From an uncultured Elusimicrobia bacterium (GTDB lineage: Bacteria > Elusimicrobiota > Elusimicrobia > Elusimicrobiales > UBA9959), in assembly GCA_903873295.1 (NCBI GenBank), contig CAIQNV010000045.1, forward strand, positions 1 to 60,681: a stretch of DNA of 60,681 bases. Reading direction: 5' to 3'. Shown piece after piece: positions 25,240 to 33,313 of the stretch. The position numbers were made by a program, and so were the translations under genes. Positions within the stretch are counted from its first letter, which is position 1. Each line of letters opens with the position of its first letter. The notes beneath the pieces are model-generated. The model was not told the DNA's origin. It saw only the letters and a list, made by a program, of their open reading frames with translations, and made no database searches.

Positions 25240-27114
25240 TCAGGAGTGGTCCTTATCTTCCTCGACGGGAACTTCCTGCTCCGAAAGGCGCGGCGGAGCC
25301 ACTTTGCCGGTCAGCCAGGCCCAGTTCATAGGGTAGACCGCCGGGTCGAAGATGGTCCAGTAGAAATGCCAGACGATGATGGACAGGCAGGCAAGTATGG
25401 CTTCCATAAAGTGGATCAGGAGACAGAGGTCGATCACCCATTTGGGCAGGAATTGCAGCGTCCACTCCCTGAACCAGACCACGCAGCCGGTCAGCACCAT
25501 CACGCCGCTTCCCCAGATGAGCGCCCAATATTCAATTTTCTCCATGTAGGTGAAATGTCCGAACTTCGGGGGCTCGCCCTTATGGAAAATATTGTATTTC
25601 TGCAGCTGGAAGAAATCCCTTAAGTCATTAAGCCAGGGCAAAAGCGCCAGCAGCCTCAGCCGGCCCTGCCGCAGCAGAACCAGCCAGGCCGCGTGGTAAA
25701 CCGCGAGCGCCATGAACAGCGCGCCGAAAACCCTGTGAAGCAGGGTGCGCAGCGCTCCCCCGCCCGTCCCCGAGAAAAAGACCGTATTGAAAAGGGAATC
25801 GGGATACCTGTGGCCGAACCCCGTATACGCCAGCCCGACGAAGGAGATTAAAAGCAGGGCATGCTGGAGCCGCTCGTTGAGGGACATTCTTTCTTCAGCC
25901 GGATGCGAATGCCAGCCGCTGAGCCCTTTCCTGTATATGTCCGCCAGGTTATGAGAGAACATGAAGCCAAGCGTCAGTATTATGAGGACTATATACATCT
26001 TCTTGACCATGTCCAGCACCCACTCGTAGCTGCCGGCCGTCTGCGCCAGGTTCAGGTCCGTATGGATCTTACCCTTGTTCACAAGCTCTCCGGCTTTTTT
26101 ATGGCAGGTGCCGCAGGTTTTCTGGAGGTTGGCCGGGTTGACCGAGGAATTAATATCGGTAGGCGCAAGGACGTCGTGATACCGGTGACACGAGGCGCAG
26201 TTGGCCACGGTCAGGTTCCCCGCCCTGAACGCCACGCCGTGATAACTGTCCATATAGCTCGCTACCGGGTTGATCGGCAGGCCGAACTGCGCCATTATCT
26301 TTTCGGAGGAGTGGCAGCTGCTGCAGGTCTTGACCACCGAGCCCGAGAATACGGTTGAGCCGGACTCGCCGTGAGCCTGTATAGTATGCTCGCCGTGGCA
26401 GGAAGTGCAGACCGGCGCCTCTTTGTGGCCGCGCGCGGCCTGCCGGGCGTGTACCGAGCTGGAATAAAGAGCCAGCTGTTTGGTATGGCAGCGGCCGCAG
26501 GTCTGCGGGACCCTGGCCCTGTTGATGCGGCTCGCCGAATTCCCGGGGAAATTAATGTCATGGCCGCCGTGGCAGTCGGTGCAGATGGCGACCTTCGCCG
26601 TATTGTTTTTCAGGAAAGCCCTGCCGTGCACGGTTTTTTCGTAGGTCGTCTTCGGCTCGAACAGCAGCTTTCCCTCGGCAAAAAGCGCTTTATGGCAAGC
26701 GTCGCAGGTGGCGGGGATATTAGAGCGATGCACCGGGGAGGCCGGATCGGAGGGTCTGCGGATATTGTGCTGGCTGCCGTGGCAGGCGAGACAGAGCGCG
26801 GGGCCTGACCTGGTCTTTGAGATCGCTTTCCCGTGGTCAGACCCGGCGAACCTGTCGGCCACGTCGGTGTGACAGCTTCCGCAGAAAACCGGCCTGGTTT
26901 TTTTCTCCGGGTGCGGATACGAGTCTATCTCCATGTGGCAGGAATTGCAGGCAAGGCCGCCGTGGACGGACGCGGCCAGCCCGGAGGGGTCCACGAAAGG
27001 GGCGCCGGAGCCTTTTTCACCGTGGCACATGAGGCAGGGATTATCCTCCGCCGCGCGCGCGGCGCCGCCGCACAGGAGAACTGCGAGTGAAAGAAAAATA
27101 ATATTTTTTTTCAT
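25240..27114 (-). CDS. 11-haem cytochrome c fused to b-type cytochrome membrane domain (CbcL-like)
   Basis: This 624-residue protein starts at the ATG at 27114, which begins a signal peptide (MKKNIIFLSLAVLLCGGAAR); an upstream in-frame start would add 41 residues overlapping the previous gene. Eleven CXXCH motifs (CLMCH to CGTCH) fill residues ~30-340. The C-terminal ~280 residues form a membrane domain of four or five helices with spaced histidines (MFSHNL, LQHALLL, LLHRVFG, VYHAAW, LLIHFMEA) as in cytochrome b561/formate-dehydrogenase gamma domains. This is the layout of Geobacter CbcL (9 haems plus HydC-like domain), a quinol oxidase for low-potential metal reduction. Gene order suggests the same kind of task here; that is inference. 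It is a tandem paralog of the next gene. Confidence 0.85.
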   Translation of the reverse strand: MKKNIIFLSLAVLLCGGAARAAEDNPCLMCHGEKGSGAPFVDPSGLAASVHGGLACNSCHMEIDSYPHPEKKTRPVFCGSCHTDVADRFAGSDHGKAISKTRSGPALCLACHGSQHNIRRPSDPASPVHRSNIPATCDACHKALFAEGKLLFEPKTTYEKTVHGRAFLKNNTAKVAICTDCHGGHDINFPGNSASRINRARVPQTCGRCHTKQLALYSSSVHARQAARGHKEAPVCTSCHGEHTIQAHGESGSTVFSGSVVKTCSSCHSSEKIMAQFGLPINPVASYMDSYHGVAFRAGNLTVANCASCHRYHDVLAPTDINSSVNPANLQKTCGTCHKKAGELVNKGKIHTDLNLAQTAGSYEWVLDMVKKMYIVLIILTLGFMFSHNLADIYRKGLSGWHSHPAEERMSLNERLQHALLLISFVGLAYTGFGHRYPDSLFNTVFFSGTGGGALRTLLHRVFGALFMALAVYHAAWLVLLRQGRLRLLALLPWLNDLRDFFQLQKYNIFHKGEPPKFGHFTYMEKIEYWALIWGSGVMVLTGCVVWFREWTLQFLPKWVIDLCLLIHFMEAILACLSIIVWHFYWTIFDPAVYPMNWAWLTGKVAPPRLSEQEVPVEEDKDHS

Positions 27115-27134
27115 AAAAGCTGCCGGGCGCGGTT

Positions 27135-29174
27135 TTAAAAGTACGGAGAAAAGATGGCCCAGATGATAAGCAGGATGGTCACCACGCCGATAGTGAGCGC
27201 GGTAAACCCGATCACCCTGGCGAAATTCCACAGCCACTCGGGCGTAGGCTCGGTCCCCAGCGCCTCCAGCTCGCCCGAGGCCAGCAGCCTTTCATATTCC
27301 TCCGGCCGCTCCTCTTTCATTTCCTCCAGCGAGATCCTGCCGGTGAAAATAACGTCGTCCATGGGGAATTTCCCCGGCCTGAGGTGGGTGTGGAAGAAAT
27401 GGATGGTGAAGATGAACCCTGTGGCGAGCAGCGCCTCGTCGCTGTGGATGACCGTGGCCACGTTGAAGACCCAGCCCGGCAGGACCGCGGCGAAGAACTC
27501 CGGGAACCACAGCACCAGGCCGGAGGTGCCTATGATGCTTATCCCCCAGAACACCGACCAATAGTCGAATTTTTCCCAGTAGGTCCACCTGTCGAAGCGC
27601 GGGCGGGGACCTTTGCCGAGGAACCATTTTATCTGGGCGATGAAATCCCGGGCGTCCTTCCACCTGGGGATCATGGAGTCGGGCCCGAACACGCGGAACT
27701 CCCGGTGCGAAATTATATAGCGCGCCGCGTAGGAAAGGTGCAGGGCGAAATAAAGGAAAGTAAGCAGGGCGAAGAACCGGTGGAGGAGGCCCATGGCCTC
27801 GAACCCGCCGAAGAGGTGCGCCAGGAACGACGCCCACCAGGTATTGGAGAACTTCATGGGCATGCCCGTAAGCACCAGGCCCAGGAAGCTGGTGATGATT
27901 ATCCCGTGCAGTATCCGGTGATAAAGCCTGAACCGGAAATAATATTTGCCTGAATGCGCCGTCTTTTCCGCGGCCTCCGCTTGTTTCTTCTTTCTGTCCC
28001 CCACCAGGCGCGAGAGCCAGAGCAGCGTGTGCACGCCGAAGAAGGCGAAGGTGCCTATCAGGAGGGCGGACATCAGCAGGACCGTCCAGAAAAGCACCCT
28101 GAACTGCACCTGCTTGCCGCGCGTGGAATGCGCTATGTACTTGATGAAATTCTCGTTGGCCGCGGGATGGCATTTCTGGCAGGTGGCTTCTTTATTGGCC
28201 GCGGAAAGCGTCGAGCGCGGATCGGAGACCTTCTGTATATTATGCGCGCTGTGGCAGTCGGAGCAGCGGGCCACCTTGGTATAGCCCAGCCGCGTTATCT
28301 TGCCGTGGTAGGTGTCGCGGTAAGTGGCGAGGTACTCGCCGTGGCAGTCGCCGCACTCTTTAACTATCTGCAGCTGGTAGCCCTGCGCGTCCGTGCGCAC
28401 TATGCGGTGGGCGCTGTGGCAGGTGGTGCAGACCGGGGCGAGAGCGCTGCCCTCGGCCAATTTTTTGCCGTGGATGCTTTCCCTGAACACCGCGGCGATG
28501 CCCGCGTGGCATTTTCCGCAGGTATCCACCACGTGATTCCGGCCGATGGTGGAGGCGGGGTCGGAATGCTTCTGGATATTGTGATCGCCGTGGCAGTTGG
28601 TGCACACCGCGGTCACCAGCAGGCCGCTCCGCACCAGCGCCCGGCCGTGGATGGTCCCGTAGTATTCCTTAAGCACGTCCTGCGGGAAATTATATTTCTG
28701 GGCCAGGACGGGGTCGGCGTGGCAGCGGGCGCAGGTCTCCGGCAGGCGGAAAGGATAGACCGAGGATTCCGGGCTGGTCTTCCTCATTATTTTATGGCCC
28801 GGCGTGTGGCAATCCTGGCAGGCGGCCGCCTCGGCCTCGCCCAGCGCCCTGGCTTTGGCGTGGACGGTATTATCGTACTTGGCCGCAACTTTGGCGTGGC
28901 AGCCGCGGCAGGAAATTTTGGAGGGTTTGACCTGGTGCGGGCCGGGCGCGGCGTCCGTGTGGCAGGCCGTGCATTTCTCCCCGGCGTGCCGCGAGGCGGC
29001 AAGATCGGAAACTTTTACAGCGGGGGCGTTCTCAAACCCCGGCTTTTTACGGCCGTGGCAATCCAGGCAGGTCTGGTTATCGGCGGCGGAAACCTGCCCG
29101 GCAAAAAACAGAGCCGGCGCGCAAATTAATGCGGCCAGCGCTGTTATTGTATATGGCAGTATCTTCTTATGCAT
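27135..29174 (-). CDS. 11-haem cytochrome c fused to b-type cytochrome membrane domain, paralog 2
   Basis: This 679-residue protein has a signal peptide (KKILPYTITALAALICAPALFFAG), eleven CXXCH motifs (CLDCH to CQKCH, residues ~36-340), then a membrane domain with helices and histidines (GVHTLLWL, YHRILHGIIITS, LHRFFALLTF, FALHLSYAARY, VIHSDEALLA, IHFFHTHLRPG). Repeated blocks of the form CxxCHxxHxIxxxxDPxSxI show the haem domain grew by duplication. It leads the cytochrome operon, with a promoter just upstream. The membrane domain is longer and better conserved than in its paralog. Function as inner-membrane quinol:periplasmic cytochrome oxidoreductase is inferred from architecture. Confidence 0.85.
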   Translation of the reverse strand: MHKKILPYTITALAALICAPALFFAGQVSAADNQTCLDCHGRKKPGFENAPAVKVSDLAASRHAGEKCTACHTDAAPGPHQVKPSKISCRGCHAKVAAKYDNTVHAKARALGEAEAAACQDCHTPGHKIMRKTSPESSVYPFRLPETCARCHADPVLAQKYNFPQDVLKEYYGTIHGRALVRSGLLVTAVCTNCHGDHNIQKHSDPASTIGRNHVVDTCGKCHAGIAAVFRESIHGKKLAEGSALAPVCTTCHSAHRIVRTDAQGYQLQIVKECGDCHGEYLATYRDTYHGKITRLGYTKVARCSDCHSAHNIQKVSDPRSTLSAANKEATCQKCHPAANENFIKYIAHSTRGKQVQFRVLFWTVLLMSALLIGTFAFFGVHTLLWLSRLVGDRKKKQAEAAEKTAHSGKYYFRFRLYHRILHGIIITSFLGLVLTGMPMKFSNTWWASFLAHLFGGFEAMGLLHRFFALLTFLYFALHLSYAARYIISHREFRVFGPDSMIPRWKDARDFIAQIKWFLGKGPRPRFDRWTYWEKFDYWSVFWGISIIGTSGLVLWFPEFFAAVLPGWVFNVATVIHSDEALLATGFIFTIHFFHTHLRPGKFPMDDVIFTGRISLEEMKEERPEEYERLLASGELEALGTEPTPEWLWNFARVIGFTALTIGVVTILLIIWAIFSPYF

Positions 29175-29194
29175 TCACGCGCGCCCTTTCCAAC

Positions 29195-29223
29195 ATAGTA
29201 CTATTACGCCGCCCGCCTGGCAA
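29195..29223 (-). promoter_or_regulatory. Promoter of the inner-membrane multihaem operon
   Basis: On the - strand TTGCCA (29218-29223), a 17-nt spacer and TACTAT (29195-29200) lie just upstream of the 29174 start codon, which has a ggaaaggg ribosome binding site. The boxes match consensus at 5/6 and 4/6 positions. Confidence 0.5.
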
Positions 29224-29229
29224 TAGAAA

Positions 29230-29262
29230 GGGCGGTCGGCTTAAGGAACTGGCCAACCGCCC
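29230..29262 (-). terminator. Terminator of the mtrA/mtrB-like operon
   Basis: An 11-bp stem with one G-U pair (gggcggttggc / gccgaccgccc on the - strand), 10-12 nt loop, followed by ctttct, lies ~20 nt after the porin stop codon. It separates the porin operon from the next cytochrome operon. Confidence 0.65.
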
Positions 29263-29280
29263 CTGTGCTCCATGCTTCTT

Positions 29281-31260
29281 TTAGAACTTCGCGGAAACCG
29301 AAGCGTCCACGGAGTTTACCCAGCCTGAATTACCGGAGTAAACCTTATCCACCCACTGTGAGCGGCTGTAACCCAGCCTGGCCGTAAGGTCCTTATAGGC
29401 GGCGGGGAAGTATTTCAATCCCACATTAGCGCTCGCTATGCGGACATTGCTGGGCCCGAGGTTGGTTACGGCAACCGCAACGGGAGTGGTGATCCTGAAA
29501 GGCTGCAGATTCACCGGGATAGCCCCGCGCGAGATGGTGTAAGTACCGCTACCGTCAAGCCTGAAAGACTTGTCAAGTTTCACCGAACCGTGGTAGCCGT
29601 ACATATTGTTCCTGTACCGGTAGAGCATACCGGGAGAGTGGATCTGATTTACCAGGATAGCGCCCGCGGCGGGGGTATCGCTGCTGCCGAACCAGCCTTC
29701 GCTGTGATAAGAGGTATTATCGTAAGCGTAATCCACACCCGCGGAAACCTTAGAAGACGCCTCCCACTCGAGCGAACTCCTGTAACCGTACTGATGCATG
29801 CGGCTGTCGGTTAGGTGTGATTTCTTGTTATTTTCGACCGTATAGTCGGCGGCACCCGCCAGGGTCAGCTTATAGGGAAGCGGTATCAGCAACGAAGCCG
29901 TACCCTGGTCGCTGTCGGTGGCAAGCGACTCAAAAACGGCTTTATTAGCCATCGTCTTGGTGTAGCCGATGCCGAGTTCGGCGTCGAAAGGAAGCGTCGC
30001 GTCAAGGCCGGCGCTCACGATGTTCCTGGTGTCCCGCACGGCATAGGCATTGTACTCGGTACCATCGGCATAGGAGCCGTCCTGGTAGGTGACCGTGCTG
30101 GTGTATGCTTCGGTTCCGGCGTTCCTGCGATGGTTGTTTTCGTAGGTATACCCGGCGTTGAAACTAAGCTTGTCCGAGAACTCATAACGCGCTTTCAGGT
30201 TTCCGACCAGGTTGGTATGGTCTATGGAATCCTCGGGGCCGTGGTCGGTTCCGAGGGCAAGGCCTCTATCGTCAAACGTAGTGGTAGCCCCAGGAGTGAG
30301 ACTTTCAGAAACGCTTGTTACGCGGCCATAAACCTTGGCGGTAAGGTACAGGTTCTTCAAGGGCTTGTACGCACCGGCCAGGGTAGCGGCATAGGCGTTG
30401 GACGTATAGTTAGTGTGTTCGTTGGTCCTGGAACGAGCCGAAAGCGCGGCGGTCACAGGAACGACGCCGATATTGGTGCGGAATCTCAGGTCGGAAACCT
30501 GCATGACCGTTCTGGGAGTAGCGGGCCTGACCAGCTTTCCGTAATTCGCGGCCACCGTAGACGCCTCATCCTTAAAGTCGCGTTCGGTCTTGTCGATAGA
30601 GAAAGCGCTGTCGCCGAAGCTGGAGGTAAGACCTAAGGAGATATCCCTGGTCTGTCTCTCCATGTTCGCATTGCGCACCTGGTTAACTGAAGAGGAGGTG
30701 CCGGCAGTGGATTCCCTGGCCAGGATCTGACCGGTCTCGTCTTCCTGCCACAAACCGGCCGTTACCTTGGTCTCGGGGGCATTAGGAAGAGTATAGGTCA
30801 CGTTCAGCTCGGTCTCCTTCCTATTGAAGAACAGATTGCTCGGGTCGGTATAGTCGGTCGCTGTGGGGATCAGGGAGGCGTTCAGCGCGGTGTTAGTATC
30901 GAAGCTGTTGATGAGCTTGCCGTTGATGATGACCCCGTAAGGCATATTCTGCTGCCGGTGGGTAAAGCTGGTGAACTTCCCCTTTACCGACACATAAGCG
31001 CCGAGGTTCAGGTCGAAATACCCGTTCTCGTTCGGCCCGTTGACGCCATTCAATAAGATATCGACATAGGAGTTGCTGCCCTGGCTGACAAGCGAGACAT
31101 CGGCCTCCGCGCCGCCTCTCTGCCTGCCGTCGTATTCCTGGACCATGCTCCTGTTGCCATGGTTGTTCTGTCCGATGTACCGTACCCCATAGGTCCCGGT
31201 TGTCTGGGCATGGGCCGGTATCGCCGCCGCTAGTATCAGAATTGCTGTTAAAAGTCTCAT
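29281..31260 (-). CDS. MtrB/PioB-like outer-membrane beta-barrel porin
   Basis: This 659-residue protein has a signal peptide (MRLLTAILILAAAIPAHAQ) and long runs of alternating polar/hydrophobic residues typical of many beta strands. It ends in Phe (VDASVSAKF), the usual C-terminal signal for outer-membrane barrels. Size and strand density match the MtrB/PioB family (about 28 strands), which sheathes a decahaem cytochrome to carry electrons through the outer membrane. The decahaem gene lies 39 nt upstream in the same operon, which is the main support. I did not find the CXXC motif described for the N-terminus of Shewanella MtrB. No outer-surface MtrC-like cytochrome is encoded nearby. Confidence 0.75.
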   Translation of the reverse strand: MRLLTAILILAAAIPAHAQTTGTYGVRYIGQNNHGNRSMVQEYDGRQRGGAEADVSLVSQGSNSYVDILLNGVNGPNENGYFDLNLGAYVSVKGKFTSFTHRQQNMPYGVIINGKLINSFDTNTALNASLIPTATDYTDPSNLFFNRKETELNVTYTLPNAPETKVTAGLWQEDETGQILARESTAGTSSSVNQVRNANMERQTRDISLGLTSSFGDSAFSIDKTERDFKDEASTVAANYGKLVRPATPRTVMQVSDLRFRTNIGVVPVTAALSARSRTNEHTNYTSNAYAATLAGAYKPLKNLYLTAKVYGRVTSVSESLTPGATTTFDDRGLALGTDHGPEDSIDHTNLVGNLKARYEFSDKLSFNAGYTYENNHRRNAGTEAYTSTVTYQDGSYADGTEYNAYAVRDTRNIVSAGLDATLPFDAELGIGYTKTMANKAVFESLATDSDQGTASLLIPLPYKLTLAGAADYTVENNKKSHLTDSRMHQYGYRSSLEWEASSKVSAGVDYAYDNTSYHSEGWFGSSDTPAAGAILVNQIHSPGMLYRYRNNMYGYHGSVKLDKSFRLDGSGTYTISRGAIPVNLQPFRITTPVAVAVTNLGPSNVRIASANVGLKYFPAAYKDLTARLGYSRSQWVDKVYSGNSGWVNSVDASVSAKF

Positions 31261-31299
31261 TTATTAATCCTCCGATTTTAATATCGAATTATGCCCAGT

Positions 31300-32199
31300 T
31301 TAGTCTTTGAACACATACTTCCGGTCCGAGCCGTGTATTTCCCTGTGGCAGTCGGTGCAGCGCCCGCGCTCAGGCAAGGTCTTGGCCTTGAAGGCGTTCG
31401 TGCCGCCGGTAGTGTTACGCTCGTTGTGGGGCCATTTGTGACAGCGCAGGCAGAGGTAAGGCTGGGGCTGCTTGAGCAGCGACTCGTTCACCGAGCCGTG
31501 AGGCTTATGACAGACGGTGCAGCCCTCGGTCACGGGCGCGTGCTCGTGAAGGAAGGGGCCGGCTTTTTCAGCGTGGCATTTAAAGCAGGTTTCTTCTACG
31601 CTTTCGCTCTTAAGATTGCCGACCGGTCCGCCGTGGGGATTATGGCAGCTCACGCACTCGAGCTTACCTTCCGCTACGGGGTGATGGGAAGCCAGGTTGC
31701 CTTCCGCCTTCTGCTTCGCATGGCACTGGTAGCAGGTTTCATTGGCGGATTTTTTCAGATTCTTGGAACCCTGGCCGTTGTGCACGCTGTGGCACTTTGC
31801 GCAGGACATTCCGCTCTGGGCGTGCGAACTGGTGCTCCAGAGCATGACCGCTTTATCGGTGTGGCAGGTGAAGCATGCCTTGGCTACGGCCTTTGAATCG
31901 GCCTTGGCGGGATTCTTTATAGTGGCGAAGCCTGGGTTTGTCTTGTCGCCGGCGGCCGCCGCGTGCAGCGAACCAGCGCCGTGGCAGGTCTCGCAGGTTT
32001 TATCCGCGTCCACTTTTTTCGTTACGGCGATCTTCTTCCCGTGCATGGAGCCGCTGAAAGTCGCGGCCTGTTCCGAGTGGCAGGCTATGCAGGTCTCGGA
32101 CCCCACCAGGGTCGCGGTCTCCAGCGCTGAAGCCGTCCTGAAGGGGACGACAAGAGCCGCTATGGCCGCCGCTACCCAGTTTAATTTTCTAATTTTCAT
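31300..32199 (-). CDS. Periplasmic decahaem cytochrome c, MtrA/DmsE/PioA type
   Basis: This 299-residue protein has a signal peptide (WVAAAIAALVVPFRTASA) and exactly ten CXXCH motifs: CIACH, CETCH, CFTCH, CAKCH, CYQCH, CVSCH, CFKCH, CTVCH, CLRCH, CTDCH. Length, haem number and repeated CHNPHG/CHKPHGS blocks match the DmsE/MtrA family. In Shewanella and Rhodopseudomonas relatives this protein plugs the MtrB/PioB barrel and conducts electrons across the outer membrane. It is the first gene of a two-gene operon with the porin. A GGAGGTC ribosome binding site precedes the ATG, and FNR-type sites lie ~220-255 bp upstream. Confidence 0.9.
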   Translation of the reverse strand: MKIRKLNWVAAAIAALVVPFRTASALETATLVGSETCIACHSEQAATFSGSMHGKKIAVTKKVDADKTCETCHGAGSLHAAAAGDKTNPGFATIKNPAKADSKAVAKACFTCHTDKAVMLWSTSSHAQSGMSCAKCHSVHNGQGSKNLKKSANETCYQCHAKQKAEGNLASHHPVAEGKLECVSCHNPHGGPVGNLKSESVEETCFKCHAEKAGPFLHEHAPVTEGCTVCHKPHGSVNESLLKQPQPYLCLRCHKWPHNERNTTGGTNAFKAKTLPERGRCTDCHREIHGSDRKYVFKD

Positions 32200-32419
32200 T
32201 TGACCTCCGTAATTTACCGCTTACCCGCTTAGGCGCCGCGTTAAAACTTATTCGTCGGCCGGCCGGGCTGCCCGCTCCGGTACGCAACTTGCTGCTTTTA
32301 ATATCTTCCGTCGTAAACGACCAATAAAACCGACATTTCCCCATGCCGCAAACTAACTATGCTCATCAATAATACAAAACTCGGACAGGCTTGGGATACA
32401 ACAAAACACATACTCCGCA

Positions 32420-32433
32420 TTGATTTATATCAA
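32420..32433. promoter_or_regulatory. Perfect FNR-type site
   Basis: TTGAT-TTAT-ATCAA is an exact match to the FNR consensus TTGAT-N4-ATCAA. The FNR-like gene ends 102 bp away and the decahaem cytochrome gene starts 221 bp away, read on the - strand. Confidence 0.7.
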
Positions 32434-32441
32434 CGATTGCA

Positions 32442-32455
32442 TTGACTTTAAGCAA
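32442..32455. promoter_or_regulatory. Second FNR-like site
   Basis: TTGAC-TTTA-AGCAA matches the FNR consensus at 8 of 10 positions. Its centre is 22 bp from that of the perfect site, two helical turns, so two dimers could bind the same DNA face. Confidence 0.5.
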
Positions 32456-32534
32456 TTGCTGCCATGTATCGGCCTGCCAACCCGCTTTTACTATAAATTT
32501 CAGCGGAGGACCCGGCGCGCTCTGCCCCGCGGAT

Positions 32535-33251
32535 TTAACGTCGGGAGACCTGCTCGAGCCTGGGCCTGTCCTTGACCGTAACTATCCTCCTGGAAACGGC
32601 GATCCAGCCTTTCTTGCGGAATTCAGCCAGCAGGCGGCACAGCACCTCCGGGGAAGTTCCGAGCACTTTGGCAAGGTCGCCCCTGGTTTCAGGGAGCTCA
32701 ATAGTGTGAACATTTCCCTTGCCGGCGGCGCTCTCAATAATATACTTTGCCAGCCGCCCTCTCACGGTTTTAAAGCCGAAGTCCAGCAGCTGCTCCTCGG
32801 CCTTGCCAAGCTCGGCGGCAAGGCGGCGCAGAAGGGCGCGGCTCACCTGCGGAATCCCCAGAAAAAGTTTTTCAAAACAAGCCCCGTCGATAAAACAGAT
32901 GCGGCAGTCCTCCAGCGCCTCGCCGGTGCCGAGGTAGAAGCCGTTGGAAAGAAAAGCGCGCTCCCCAAGGAGGTCGGGTGCCTCCTTAATGCGGGGGATG
33001 CTGGAGTGAAGGCCCGAGTCGGTCCTGATTATCTTAACCCGCCCGCTGCAGAGGAAATACACGCCGAAAGGCCGGTTTCCCTCGTAAAAGATGATATTGC
33101 CCTTGTGATAATCGTTGCTTACGCGGTTTTTACAGAAGCTCGCCCAGACCGAATCAGGCACCCCGGAAAAGATGGGCATTTTCAGCATGGGACAGCTGCA
33201 TTTTGCCGCGTCAAAAGATTCACATCTGCATTTTGGACCTATAATTTTCAT
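32535..33251 (-). CDS. Crp/Fnr-family transcription regulator, FNR-like
   Basis: This 238-residue protein has a cyclic-nucleotide-binding-type beta domain (about 25-130), a long dimer helix and a C-terminal winged helix-turn-helix (TRGDLAKVLGTSPEVLCRLL). Cysteines suggest a redox or Fe-S sensor: C8, C10, C18 and C20 at the N-terminus, and C119 in DCRICFID, which aligns with Cys122 of E. coli FNR. The N-terminal spacing differs from canonical FNR. The recognition helix has E-x-x-C-R where FNR has E-x-x-S-R, compatible with TTGAT-type half sites. It lies just upstream of such sites and the mtrAB-like operon, so it is the obvious candidate regulator. Confidence 0.82.
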   Translation of the reverse strand: MKIIGPKCRCESFDAAKCSCPMLKMPIFSGVPDSVWASFCKNRVSNDYHKGNIIFYEGNRPFGVYFLCSGRVKIIRTDSGLHSSIPRIKEAPDLLGERAFLSNGFYLGTGEALEDCRICFIDGACFEKLFLGIPQVSRALLRRLAAELGKAEEQLLDFGFKTVRGRLAKYIIESAAGKGNVHTIELPETRGDLAKVLGTSPEVLCRLLAEFRKKGWIAVSRRIVTVKDRPRLEQVSRR

Positions 33252-33296
33252 GCTGTCTCCTAAAAGCCGGCGAAATAGCGGACCGGGAACCAGAGT

Positions 33297-33302
33297 ATTA
33301 TA
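33297..33302 (-). promoter_or_regulatory. -10 box of the FNR-like gene
   Basis: A consensus TATAAT on the - strand lies 45 nt before the start codon, with an aggaga ribosome binding site downstream. No good -35 is visible at 16-18 nt, so activation by a regulator is possible. Confidence 0.45.
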
Positions 33303-33313
33303 GCCATTTCTTC

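Larger units (their letters stand above)
32200..32534. other. Regulatory region upstream of the mtrAB-like operon
   Basis: This 335-bp gap lies between the FNR-like gene and the decahaem gene (both - strand). It is more AT-rich than its surroundings and carries two FNR-type palindromes but no gene. I could not fix a convincing -10 box for the decahaem operon; a long 5' UTR of up to ~190 nt is possible. Confidence 0.6.
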
